From: MAG-120531 sp029242825
Lineage (GTDB): Bacteria > Bacteroidota > Bacteroidia > Flavobacteriales > Flavobacteriaceae
Reading direction: 5' to 3'
DNA: 52,074 nt
Assembly: GCA_029242825.1 (NCBI GenBank)
Contig: JAQWTF010000015.1
Coordinates: 1-52,074 of the forward strand
Of this stretch, positions 35,437 to 44,102 are shown piece after piece (position 1 is the stretch's first letter; the number at the start of each line of letters is the position of its first letter). The notes under the pieces were generated by a model that was not told where the DNA came from, did not search any database, and saw nothing but the letters and a program-made list of their open reading frames with translations. Position numbers and translations under genes: made by a program.

Positions 35437-36453
35437 ATGCGACTTACACTGACCCCCTACCAACTAGAGCTGGCACATACCTTTAGTATTTCCAGAGAAT
35501 CTCATGACTTTCAAGATAGCTTAATTGTGACCTTGTCTCATGAGGGAAAAAGTGGCTACGGAGAAGCAACTGCAAATGGGTATTATCAAATAACGTCGGC
35601 CAGTATGGCCAAAGAAATTGGTCTGTGTAAAAATCAAATAGAAGCCCACGATTTTAAAACTCCTGAATTATTCTACGAACTGCTGAGTTCATTATCCCTT
35701 TCTAACTTTTCTAAATGTGCCTTAGATTTGGCTGCTTGGGATTTGTATGGAAAAATAAATAACACCCCACTCTACAAAATTTGGAATACAAACCTCAACA
35801 ACTTAGCCACCACCAATTATACGATAGGCATTGACAGTGTAGAAAAAATGGTGGCCAAAATGATAGAAAAACCCTGGCCTATTTACAAAGTAAAATTAGG
35901 CACTTCACAAGATATTGCCATTGTAACGGCACTAAGAGCTAAAACAAATGCTGTTTTTAGAATAGATGCGAACTGTGCTTGGGAAACAGATGAAACTATT
36001 TCAAATGCTCAAAAACTCAAAGATTTAGGGGTGGAGTTTATTGAACAACCTTTGGCAGCTGACCGATGGGAAGACATGAAAAAAGTATTTGATTCTTCTT
36101 GCTTACCGCTTATAGCAGATGAGAGTTGTCTGGTTCCAGAAGATGTGGCCAAATGCGTGGGACACTTTCATGGGATTAATATTAAACTCACCAAATGTGG
36201 GGGTATAAGCCCTGCTTTAGGCATGATTAAGGAGGCCAAAGCTTTGGGTTTAAAAGTAATGATAGGATGCATGACAGAGTCTAGCGTTGGGATATCGGCC
36301 ATAGGTCAGCTGCTTCCCCAATTGGATTATGTAGATATGGATGGTGCTTTACTGCTTAAAAAAGATATTGCCAAAGGCATAGTAATACATGAAGACGCTT
36401 CGCTTAGCTATCCTGATATGGGTGGTAGCGGAATAGAATTGTTAGACCTATGA
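35437..36453 (+). CDS. Dipeptide epimerase (enolase superfamily, L-Ala-D/L-Glu type)
   Basis: 338 residues of the muconate-lactonising subgroup of the enolase superfamily. Catalytic features: K151-x-K153 (YKVKLG), metal ligands Asp177 (RIDANCAW), Glu203 (FIEQPL) and Asp228 (LIADES), the opposite base in NIKLTKCGG (Lys250/253) and the D300-M-D302 motif (YVDMDGALL) that marks dipeptide epimerases. It would interconvert L-Ala-D-Glu and L-Ala-L-Glu in the cytosol during murein peptide recycling, or act on another dipeptide. Its stop overlaps the next start (ATGA), so the two products probably act in one pathway. Confidence 0.88.
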   Translation: MRLTLTPYQLELAHTFSISRESHDFQDSLIVTLSHEGKSGYGEATANGYYQITSASMAKEIGLCKNQIEAHDFKTPELFYELLSSLSLSNFSKCALDLAAWDLYGKINNTPLYKIWNTNLNNLATTNYTIGIDSVEKMVAKMIEKPWPIYKVKLGTSQDIAIVTALRAKTNAVFRIDANCAWETDETISNAQKLKDLGVEFIEQPLAADRWEDMKKVFDSSCLPLIADESCLVPEDVAKCVGHFHGINIKLTKCGGISPALGMIKEAKALGLKVMIGCMTESSVGISAIGQLLPQLDYVDMDGALLLKKDIAKGIVIHEDASLSYPDMGGSGIELLDL

Positions 36454-37505
36454 TACAGTATTTTAACAAGGCTATTGGCCCTTATTTGTCTTTTAATAAA
36501 AAATCTTATTTGTATTTTGGAGGTACCAGCTACCTCAGCCTTCAGACTCATTACAGGTTTAAACGTTGGTTGTTAAAAGGAATTCTCAAGTACGGGGCAC
36601 ATCACGGAGCGTCGCGACAATCTAATATTAGAATATCCTTATTTGAAAAAGTAGAAAAAGTATTGGCCCAACAAACCAAAGCGCCTCGGGCATTGCTGAG
36701 TTCTTCTGGATATTTGGCTGGTCAGATGGTAGCCAAACAGTTTTTAAATGATCCTTTTGTTCCCATCTATTTGCCTGGAACACACAGTGCCTTAAAAATA
36801 GACCCTAAGGCCGTGGAAACTCATTATGACAATCTTGAAACAAGATTAAACGAGCTGCTTGAGTTAAAAAAACAAGCGGTGATTTTTTTAGACAGTATTG
36901 ATTTTAAAGGGAAGCATTATCCTGAATTCCAACCATTAAAAAGTATGGATCTTTCTTCTTGTATTTTGGTTGTAGACGACTCTCATGCCCTTGGGATCTG
37001 TGGCTTAAACGGAGCTGGATCCTATGAAATTTTAAAACAATTGAAGCCCCGAGAGTTAATTGTTACGGCCTCTATGGGAAAAGGAATGGGAATTAGTGGC
37101 GGAGTAGTATTGTGCGAAGACCATAGAGCAAAAGCTATTACAGCTAGTGCTACTTATGGTGGTGCTAGCCCTGCATCTTTAGCGGGTCTTTATGCCTACC
37201 TAGAAGCGCCCGAAATTTATCAAAAACAACTTCTTAAATTACATAAAAACACCAAGCGATTTATAAAAGGGCTTGACTATCCTGAATTTTTTGACCATCA
37301 CTTAGGACACCCCGCTTTTGGATTTCAATCGGCCCAATTATTAAAAGAACTCAAAGAAGCTGGTTTTGTACTAACAAATTTTCCATATCCCACGGAAAAA
37401 GATCCCATAATGAGTAGAATTGTCATTAGTGCAGGGCATAAAAAAAAGGATATTGAGTCGCTTTGCAAAACACTCAATACCCTTATTCCTTCTTTAAATA
37501 AGTAA
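36450..37505 (+). CDS. Alpha-oxoamine synthase-like PLP enzyme
   Basis: 351 residues of PLP fold type I, class II aminotransferase / oxoamine synthase family (8-amino-7-oxononanoate synthase, KBL). The PLP Lys211 is in VTASMGKGMGISGG, and Asp176/His179 are in VVDDSHALG. It is shorter than BioF or Kbl (about 385-400), and the acyl-CoA binding region is not obvious, so the reaction may differ. Coupling to the dipeptide epimerase by a 4-base overlap suggests the amino acid or dipeptide product of one feeds the other. Confidence 0.78.
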   Translation: MIQYFNKAIGPYLSFNKKSYLYFGGTSYLSLQTHYRFKRWLLKGILKYGAHHGASRQSNIRISLFEKVEKVLAQQTKAPRALLSSSGYLAGQMVAKQFLNDPFVPIYLPGTHSALKIDPKAVETHYDNLETRLNELLELKKQAVIFLDSIDFKGKHYPEFQPLKSMDLSSCILVVDDSHALGICGLNGAGSYEILKQLKPRELIVTASMGKGMGISGGVVLCEDHRAKAITASATYGGASPASLAGLYAYLEAPEIYQKQLLKLHKNTKRFIKGLDYPEFFDHHLGHPAFGFQSAQLLKELKEAGFVLTNFPYPTEKDPIMSRIVISAGHKKKDIESLCKTLNTLIPSLNK

Positions 37506-37541
37506 AAATATAGCGCTTAAATTGCGCCTTTAATTGGTTCA

Positions 37542-38489
37542 CTATTCCAGGGTAGCTAAATAACGCTCCGCGTCTAATGCAGCCATACATCCTGTTCCAG
37601 CTGCAGTAATAGCCTGCCTATACTCTTTGTCTTGAACATCTCCGCAGGCAAAAACTCCGGGTAAATTTGTTTTAGTAGTCTTCCCTATGGTGTGAACATA
37701 TCCGGTCTCATCCATGTCTAATTGACCCTTGAATATGTCTGTATTCGGTTTGTGACCAATAGCGATAAAGAGTCCTGTAATGGCAATATCTTCCTTTTCT
37801 CCTGTTTGGTTGTTAATCATTCTAAGTCCTTCTACCACCTGGTCTCCAAGAACTTCTTCTACCTCAGTAAAGTATTTTACTTCTATATTGTCTAAATTAT
37901 TGACCCTGTGTTGCATGGCTTTTGACGCCCTCATCTCTCCTTTTCTAACAAGCATGGTCACCTTACTACAAATATTGGCTAAATAGGAAGCTTCTTCTGC
38001 GGCAGTATCTCCTGCCCCTACAATAGCCACCTCTTGGCCCTTATAGAAAAAACCATCGCAAACCGCACAGGCAGAAACACCACCACCCCTGAGTTTTTGC
38101 TCACTAGGTATGTTTAAATATTTGGCCGTAGCTCCTGTAGAAATAATCACTGTCTCCGCTTCAATAGGCGTCTTACCGTCTACTATAGCTTTGTGAATAC
38201 CCCCAATTTCTTTACTCAATTGTACTTCTGTGATCATTCCAATACGCACTTGGGTACCAAAACGCTCTGCCTGTTCTTGCAGCTGAACCATCATTGTGGG
38301 ACCATCTATACCTTGTGGGTAACCAGGAAAGTTGTCTACCTCGGTAGTTGTAGTTAATTGCCCTCCAGGTTCCATTCCTGTGTACAAAACAGGTTTTAAA
38401 TCTGCTCTTGCTGCGTAAATAGCTGCAGTATATCCTGCTGGTCCTGAACCAACTATAAGTGTTTTAATGCGTTCAATATCTTGAGACAT
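37542..38489 (-). CDS. trxB: Thioredoxin-disulfide reductase
   Basis: 315 residues. FAD motif GSGPAGYTAA (14-23), redox motif C141-A-V-C144 (SACAVCDGFF), NADPH motif VGAGDTAAEEA and the C-terminal FAD motif GVFACGDVQD are all present. It reduces thioredoxin with NADPH in the cytosol. Monocistronic; a -7-like element lies at 38517-38524. It converges with the oxoamine synthase-like gene. Confidence 0.96.
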   Translation of the reverse strand: MSQDIERIKTLIVGSGPAGYTAAIYAARADLKPVLYTGMEPGGQLTTTTEVDNFPGYPQGIDGPTMMVQLQEQAERFGTQVRIGMITEVQLSKEIGGIHKAIVDGKTPIEAETVIISTGATAKYLNIPSEQKLRGGGVSACAVCDGFFYKGQEVAIVGAGDTAAEEASYLANICSKVTMLVRKGEMRASKAMQHRVNNLDNIEVKYFTEVEEVLGDQVVEGLRMINNQTGEKEDIAITGLFIAIGHKPNTDIFKGQLDMDETGYVHTIGKTTKTNLPGVFACGDVQDKEYRQAITAAGTGCMAALDAERYLATLE

Positions 38490-38516
38490 ATGTGGTGTAT
38501 TTTAATAATTAAAAAC

Positions 38517-38524
38517 CAAAATTA
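38517..38524 (-). promoter_or_regulatory. -7 promoter element of trxB
   Basis: Minus-strand TAATTTTG matches TAnnTTTG, 27 bases before the trxB ATG. Confidence 0.5.
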
Positions 38525-38706
38525 AACAATTTGACTGCCTTATTTATTGGAAAGTTATCAAAAGTTATAACGGGATCATTTCAGGAAATTCAGTAGATAT
38601 TATAATTGCTTCATTTGATTTTTAAAGGAAAATAGCTAAAAACAGATATTAGTTGATGATTTTTAAAAATATACACAAAAAAGAAAGTATATTCCTACAA
38701 AATCAT

Positions 38707-38714
38707 TACTTTTG
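38707..38714 (+). promoter_or_regulatory. -7 promoter element of the HxlR gene
   Basis: TACTTTTG matches TAnnTTTG, 48 bases before the ATG at 38763. Confidence 0.5.
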
Positions 38715-38731
38715 AAATGGGTATTATAAAT

Positions 38732-38747
38732 TTAGGGAGTTCCCTAA
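38732..38747. promoter_or_regulatory. Inverted repeat in HxlR leader, candidate autoregulatory operator
   Basis: TTAGGGA-GT-TCCCTAA, seven-base arms with a 2-base centre, lies about 18 bases downstream of the -7 box and 15 before the ATG. A dimeric repressor here would block initiation or early elongation. Binding by HxlR itself is inference. Confidence 0.4.
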
Positions 38748-38762
38748 CAAACAATTCAAAAA

Positions 38763-39212
38763 ATGAGTAATTCAACTTTTAGATCCAACTGTGGGTTGGC
38801 CACAGGCTTGGATATTATTGGTGATAAATGGTCCTTATTAATTGTGAGAGACCTTATGGGGGGAAAAAAAACCTTTACAGAAATGAGGCTTTCTAAAGAG
38901 GGTGTGGCAACAAATATTTTAGCAGATAGGCTTAAAAACCTAAGTGCAAACAATATTATTTCCTTTTATCACGCCGCAGACAACAAAAAAACAAAGTATT
39001 ATTTTTTAACCGAAAAAGGATTGGAATTATATACCATCCAATTGGAGGTTATGAGATGGACTTATAAGTTCTATCCTGAACAAGCATCTGATGACGTTGA
39101 CTTTCTAGAGCAACTTTCTCAAAACACCACTCAAAAGATTTTTAAAAAGCATACTAAAATTTACCAGGATGAAAAGGATGCCCATTTTCATAAAATGAAT
39201 CCTGACGGATAA
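38763..39212 (+). CDS. HxlR-family transcriptional regulator
   Basis: 149-residue HxlR winged helix. The typical N-terminus has a conserved Cys10 (STFRSNCGLATGLDIIGDKW), then SLLIVRDLMGGKKTFTEM and LADRLKNLSANNIIS. In YodB/HypR-type members the N-terminal Cys senses electrophiles or disulfide stress; here that is possible but not shown. It is divergent from trxB by 273 bases, so a thiol-stress link is reasonable. A bidirectional terminator follows. Confidence 0.88.
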   Translation: MSNSTFRSNCGLATGLDIIGDKWSLLIVRDLMGGKKTFTEMRLSKEGVATNILADRLKNLSANNIISFYHAADNKKTKYYFLTEKGLELYTIQLEVMRWTYKFYPEQASDDVDFLEQLSQNTTQKIFKKHTKIYQDEKDAHFHKMNPDG

Positions 39213-39237
39213 TTATATTGTGACCTTAAAAACAAAA

Positions 39238-39262
39238 AAAGGCGGACCGTTGGTCCGCCTTT
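39238..39262. terminator. Bidirectional terminator between HxlR gene and efflux operon
   Basis: GGCGGACC / GGTCCGCC stem with a 3-base loop, extended by A and T tracts on each side. It serves the plus HxlR gene and the minus operon ending at 39287. Confidence 0.9.
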
Positions 39263-39286
39263 TTTTTTGACCCTGCTTCAATATAA

Positions 39287-39472
39287 TTATTTCTTTACGC
39301 CTAACTTTTTTAAAATGTCTTCCATTAAGCACCAATTGGTCAAAGATGATTGAAATAAATTAGCCCCTACAAAGGCTGTAAACCACAACCAATTTTGATT
39401 GACATAAATAGATAACGCAAGACTAATTAATATAAAAGATCCTGCAATTCCTTTGATCATTCTGTGTAACAT
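39287..39472 (-). CDS. DUF2892 two-helix membrane protein
   Basis: 61 residues with two hydrophobic segments (about 9-24 and 29-41) of the DUF2892/YgaP-tail type (MIKGIAGSFILISLALSIYV, NLFQSSLTNWC). Such domains are often linked to rhodanese and sulfur-handling genes. It is the last gene of the RND efflux operon, 30 bases after the PII-like gene. A Cys in LTNWCLMEDIL could be functional. Confidence 0.85.
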   Translation of the reverse strand: MLHRMIKGIAGSFILISLALSIYVNQNWLWFTAFVGANLFQSSLTNWCLMEDILKKLGVKK

Positions 39473-39502
39473 ATTATGGTGTTTTAATTAATCAATTTTA
39501 TT

Positions 39503-39808
39503 TTATAAGCTTTGTTCTATTGGCACGACCACTGCGTGAATAGGACTAGCATCTTCAAGAGATTCGTTAAAGGCCCTTAAGGCTTGGAATAAAGGTGCAA
39601 TTTTCTCTTCTGCCACAAAAGAAAATACCAATTCGGAATCTACTTGAATTCCGCTAGAGGCAAACCAATTTTTAATGGGTAAACTTTGGTCCGTTTCTTT
39701 ATATCCGGAAATATCTGCACTGCTGTAAACAGAAATTCCTGCCTGCTTGAGTAGCGTTAATACCCTTGGCTTATGCGCGTCTATGGTGGTGATTATTAAT
39801 AATTTCAT
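39503..39808 (-). CDS. Small PII/GlnB-like fold protein of the efflux operon
   Basis: 101-residue soluble protein starting MKLLIITTIDAHKPRVLTLL. Its alternating beta-alpha-beta pattern (strands at about 2-8, 58-66 and 89-97) suggests a ferredoxin-like or PII-like fold; similar small proteins accompany RND efflux operons. No nucleotide-binding motif can be named. It lies 8 bases after the pump gene and may tune it, but the role is unknown. Confidence 0.6.
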   Translation of the reverse strand: MKLLIITTIDAHKPRVLTLLKQAGISVYSSADISGYKETDQSLPIKNWFASSGIQVDSELVFSFVAEEKIAPLFQALRAFNESLEDASPIHAVVVPIEQSL

Positions 39809-39816
39809 AGGTCTTA

Positions 39817-42800
39817 TTATTGATGATTTTTCTTTTCAATGAGGTAATAAACAAGGGGTACTACTAAAAGCGTCAATACCGTAGAAGCGATGGTACCGCC
39901 CATAAGTGAAATGGCCAATCCTTGAAAAATAGGGTCAAACAGAATCACAAAGGCTCCGATCACAACCGTACCTGCTGTAAGTAAAATAGGAGTGGTTCTC
40001 ACTGCACCTGCCTCAATAACAGCTTCTTTAAAAGGAGCTCCCTCTTCCAATCTAATATTAATAAAGTCAATCAAGAGTACTGAGTTTCGCACCATAATAC
40101 CTGCCAAAGCAATCATTCCAATAAATGAGGTAGCGGTAAAGAAAGCGTCTAACATCCAGTGACCTAGAATAATTCCGACTAAAGAGAGTGGAATAGCTAC
40201 CATCATTACAATGGGTGCTTTAAAGTTCTGAAACCAACCCACAATAAGCATGTAGATAATCACAATAACCCCTAAAAATGCTAAACCTAAATCCCTAAAA
40301 ACCTCCAGCGTAATTTGCCATTCCCCATCCCATTTAATGGTGTAATTAGATTCTGATGTAGGGGCACTAGCGTATAATTCATCCAAACTATATCCTGCAG
40401 GCAGGTCTATTTTGGCCAAAGTTTCTTCCATACCTAGAATGGCGTATACAGGGCTCTCTAAAGCTCCTGCCATATCTGCCAGCACATAAGAAACTCTTTT
40501 CTGATTCTTTCTGTAGATAGGTTGATCTGCCATAACTTCTGAAATATGAACAACGTCTTCTATGGCCACCAATTGACCCATTTGATTTTTAAGGTGTAGG
40601 CCAGCAATGGCATGGATAGAATTCTTATCTGTATGGTCTAATGTTAAAACCATAGGCACCTGTTGCGCTGCATTTGGCAAATAAAGATTGCCCAAGGAAC
40701 TATTAGACAAGGCTAATTGAATCGTTTGAATAATTTGAGGTGCGCTCAAACCAAGTTTAGCAGCCTTCTCTTTGTCTATATCTAGGTGAAAAGTTTTGTG
40801 CTCAGCGGCTGCCATAGCGTCTACATCGACCACATCTGGAGTATCTTTCAACAAGGACTCTAATTGCTTGGCAATATGCACCTGCGTGTCATAATCAGGT
40901 CCATACACTTCTGCCACAATAGTAGATAGTACAGGTGGTCCTGGTGGCACCTCTACAATTTTTATATTGGCATTGTATTTTTTACCCAAAGCTTGAATGT
41001 CAGGCCTAAAGAGACTTGCAATTTCATGACTTTGTGAAGTTCTATCGTGCTTATCTACCAGATTTACTTGAATATCTGCCACATTCCCTCCTGACCTTAG
41101 GTCGTAGTGACGCACCAAACCATTAAAAGTAATAGGTGCGGTAGTACCCACATAGGACTGATAGTGAACCACCTCTGGTCTTGTTCTCAGGTATTGAGCT
41201 ACTTCTTGAGCCACCGCCGCTGTTCGCTCTAAGGAAGTTCCTTCTGGCATATCTATAAGTACTTGAAACTCATTTTTATTGTCAAATGGCAGCATTTTTA
41301 CAGCGACAGATTTAGTAAAAAACAATCCCATTGAAGCCAATAATAACAAGGTCGTTCCTCCTAAAAATAAGACCCTTGTTTTTTTATTTTCAAGTAAGGG
41401 TCTTTCATATTTATTATAAATCTTATAGATCCATGATTCTTCTAATGTTTTCTCCGCTTTTGAAGCCGCTCCAGGAACTTCTTTTTCTCTTAAAAAAAGG
41501 TACCCTAAATATGGCGTAATAGTAAGGGCTACAAAAAGCGACAAGATCATGGCTATAGAGGCTCCAATAGGCATTGGGGACATATATGGTCCCATTAAAC
41601 CCGAAACAAAAGCCATAGGAAGCACAGATGCAATAACGGTGAATGTGGCCAATATAGTTGGGTTACCCACTTCATTAATGGCGTATAAAGCTGCCTGCTT
41701 AAATGGCAAACGCTTCATTTTAAAATGCCTATGCATATTCTCTGCAATAATAATAGAGTCATCTACTACAATCCCAGTCACAAAAACCAAGGCAAATAGG
41801 GTAATCCTATTCAGGGTATAGTCCATCATATAGTAACTCAACAAAGTCAAAGCAAACGTAATAGGTACTGAAAGAAATACGACCAAACCTCCACGCCATC
41901 CCATAGAAAGCATGACTACTATTGTCACCGCTATAATAGCGCCAATAAGGTGCATTAATAATTCAGATACCTTTTGAGAAGCAGTTTCTCCATAATTTCT
42001 ACTAACGGTTACCTGAACTTCATTTGGAATAAGATTTTCTTTTAAATCTTCTATTTTATTGAGGATTTGTTCAGAAATCTTCATAGCGTCTGCCCCTTTG
42101 CGTTTGGCCACTGAAAGTGTTACAGCAGGGTACTCTGAAGGGTATGCTGTTAGATCTTCCCCACTAGCGGCACCATAGCCCATGTGAACATAATCTATGG
42201 CTTGTTGGGGTCCATCTAGAATTTGTGCCACTTGTTTTAAGTAAATCGGGCTTTGACCCTTCACACCAATCACAATATTAGCAACTTCTGCTGCACTTGA
42301 TAAAAAGGATCCTGTTTGAACGGTGAAATTCTGGTCCTGGGCATTAAAAGATCCGGTATTTAGTTGGGCATGATTGGCAGACAGCATTTGAGCTACCGTG
42401 TTAAAGTCCAATCCTGCTGCTGTTAATTTCTGAGGATCCAGCACCACACTTAATTGTCTATTTCTACCGCCAATTAATTTGGTGCTAGAAACATCTGTTA
42501 TTTTCTTAATCTCTGAGTCTACCTCTTGAGCCAATTGCTTTATTTGATAGTCGTCCATCTGATCACTCCACAAGGTAATGCCCAGCATAGGAACGTCGTC
42601 AATAGCCCTTGTTTTGACCAGTGGCATGGTTACGCCTGCTGGCATTAAATCCATATGTTTATTGATCTCATTGTATAATTTTACATAGGAGCGTTCTATA
42701 TCTTCTCCTACATAGAATTGAACAATCACCATGGCTTTTTCTTCCATAGCGGTAGCGTACACATACTCTACCCCTTTAATATTAGAGAGTAGTTTCTCTA

Positions 42801-43014
42801 AGGGCTTTATTACCCTAGCCTCAACAGCTTGTGGACTCGCTCCTGGATAACCAACAAAGATGTCTGCCATAGCAACGTCTATCTGAGGTTCTTCTTCTCT
42901 AGGAATCAAAAAAGAACTGTACACCCCTACTACCATAAATACAATCATGAGTAGTACAGTAAGCTTGGAATCTATAAATACTTTGGCAATTTTGCCTGCT
43001 AATCCTTCTTTCAT
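39817..43014 (-). CDS. RND efflux transporter permease
   Basis: 1065 residues of the AcrB/MexB superfamily. One TM helix at the N-terminus (about 16-34), a first porter region, a six-helix block with the proton-relay sequence GIVVDDSIIIAENMHRH, a second porter region and a second helix block ending near 1060. The start (PREEEPQIDVAMADIFVGYPG) belongs to a less studied RND branch rather than classical AcrB or CusA. It has no CusA-like Met triad that I can point to, so a metal substrate should not be assumed. Third gene of the tolC-MFP-RND operon. Confidence 0.92.
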   Translation of the reverse strand: MKEGLAGKIAKVFIDSKLTVLLMIVFMVVGVYSSFLIPREEEPQIDVAMADIFVGYPGASPQAVEARVIKPLEKLLSNIKGVEYVYATAMEEKAMVIVQFYVGEDIERSYVKLYNEINKHMDLMPAGVTMPLVKTRAIDDVPMLGITLWSDQMDDYQIKQLAQEVDSEIKKITDVSSTKLIGGRNRQLSVVLDPQKLTAAGLDFNTVAQMLSANHAQLNTGSFNAQDQNFTVQTGSFLSSAAEVANIVIGVKGQSPIYLKQVAQILDGPQQAIDYVHMGYGAASGEDLTAYPSEYPAVTLSVAKRKGADAMKISEQILNKIEDLKENLIPNEVQVTVSRNYGETASQKVSELLMHLIGAIIAVTIVVMLSMGWRGGLVVFLSVPITFALTLLSYYMMDYTLNRITLFALVFVTGIVVDDSIIIAENMHRHFKMKRLPFKQAALYAINEVGNPTILATFTVIASVLPMAFVSGLMGPYMSPMPIGASIAMILSLFVALTITPYLGYLFLREKEVPGAASKAEKTLEESWIYKIYNKYERPLLENKKTRVLFLGGTTLLLLASMGLFFTKSVAVKMLPFDNKNEFQVLIDMPEGTSLERTAAVAQEVAQYLRTRPEVVHYQSYVGTTAPITFNGLVRHYDLRSGGNVADIQVNLVDKHDRTSQSHEIASLFRPDIQALGKKYNANIKIVEVPPGPPVLSTIVAEVYGPDYDTQVHIAKQLESLLKDTPDVVDVDAMAAAEHKTFHLDIDKEKAAKLGLSAPQIIQTIQLALSNSSLGNLYLPNAAQQVPMVLTLDHTDKNSIHAIAGLHLKNQMGQLVAIEDVVHISEVMADQPIYRKNQKRVSYVLADMAGALESPVYAILGMEETLAKIDLPAGYSLDELYASAPTSESNYTIKWDGEWQITLEVFRDLGLAFLGVIVIIYMLIVGWFQNFKAPIVMMVAIPLSLVGIILGHWMLDAFFTATSFIGMIALAGIMVRNSVLLIDFINIRLEEGAPFKEAVIEAGAVRTTPILLTAGTVVIGAFVILFDPIFQGLAISLMGGTIASTVLTLLVVPLVYYLIEKKNHQ

Positions 43015-43020
43015 AAATGA

Positions 43021-44094
43021 TTAATTTTGAACGTCTAAGGCTACGCCGTTATACATTTTGGATTGGGCATGGAGCACATAGGTCTCCCCTGCTACCAAAC
43101 CAGATAACACCTCCACAGATTCATTATGCTCTTGTCCTAAACGCAACCATCTCAGCATGGCCGTATTTTGCGCGCTAAGCACATACACTCCCTTTAATTG
43201 TCCTTTCGTTACTATGGCCTTTAATGGAACGTATAGCGTCTCTTTTTCTTTATTAGAAGCATTAAAATAAATACTGGCATACATTCCAGATAATAAAGGG
43301 GTAGTATCTCCATTTAAGGTGATTTTCACCCTGTATTGTCCTGCGGTGTTTTTGGAAGACAATCCAAGTTCAGTAATAGATCCTTTTAGCGTCCTTTCAC
43401 TAGGGTGCACTTTAACCGTAACGGTATCTCCTATTTTATAATCTCCAATGTACTCACTTCCTACAGAGGTCCAAATATCAAATCCATTACCCCCTTCTAT
43501 TTCTAATAAAGGCATTCCCGGCTGAGCCATATCTCCCTGATTTATAAAACGATTGGTCACTACTCCATCATAAGGCGCCCTAATTTGAGTAAAAGCTTGT
43601 TGGGCTTTTGCCATTTCTAGCTGAGCCTTTGCTTGACTATAAGCAGTTTCAGCGCCCACAAAAGCTGTTTTAACCCCTTCGTATTCTCTAACGCTAACAC
43701 TGTTTTTTTCAAACAACACTTTATAAGCAGCTAAATCATTTTGAGCCAATTTAAAAGCAGCCTCAGCAGCATTCACACCAGATTGTGCTGCTAATGCAGC
43801 AGCGTCTATATCTCTATTGAATAAGGTCATTAACACCGTTCCTTTTGAAACTTTATCTCCCAATGACACTGATATTTGCTGAACAGTCCCCATCATTCTG
43901 GTACTGAGATTACTCGTTTTTGAAGCGGCTAAATAACCGCCAGCTACTGCGTCCGTTATTAAAGGAGACGTCTTTGCTACTGCTGTACTCACTACCACAG
44001 CCTTTGAAGCACTGTTCACTGTTTCCTGTTTTTCTCCACAGCTCAATAGAGTAGCTAATGGGAATAGGGTTAAAAATATTTTGATCGTTTTCAT
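43021..44094 (-). CDS. RND membrane fusion (periplasmic adaptor) protein
   Basis: 357 residues. A lipoprotein signal ends at Cys19 (TLLSCGEKQ). Then come an early barrel strand, a coiled-coil hairpin (about 85-165, Ala-rich AAEAAFKLAQND) and the lipoyl/beta-barrel part (IRAPYDGVVTNRFINQGD). It joins the inner membrane pump to the TolC channel. It lies 8 bases after the tolC gene and 6 before the pump gene. Confidence 0.93.
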   Translation of the reverse strand: MKTIKIFLTLFPLATLLSCGEKQETVNSASKAVVVSTAVAKTSPLITDAVAGGYLAASKTSNLSTRMMGTVQQISVSLGDKVSKGTVLMTLFNRDIDAAALAAQSGVNAAEAAFKLAQNDLAAYKVLFEKNSVSVREYEGVKTAFVGAETAYSQAKAQLEMAKAQQAFTQIRAPYDGVVTNRFINQGDMAQPGMPLLEIEGGNGFDIWTSVGSEYIGDYKIGDTVTVKVHPSERTLKGSITELGLSSKNTAGQYRVKITLNGDTTPLLSGMYASIYFNASNKEKETLYVPLKAIVTKGQLKGVYVLSAQNTAMLRWLRLGQEHNESVEVLSGLVAGETYVLHAQSKMYNGVALDVQN

Positions 44095-44102
44095 GTCTGT
44101 GA

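Noticed and set aside
39817..43014. Assigning the RND pump to copper/silver (CusA)
   Set aside because: No CusA-type methionine relay could be pointed out and the N-terminal sequence fits another RND branch.
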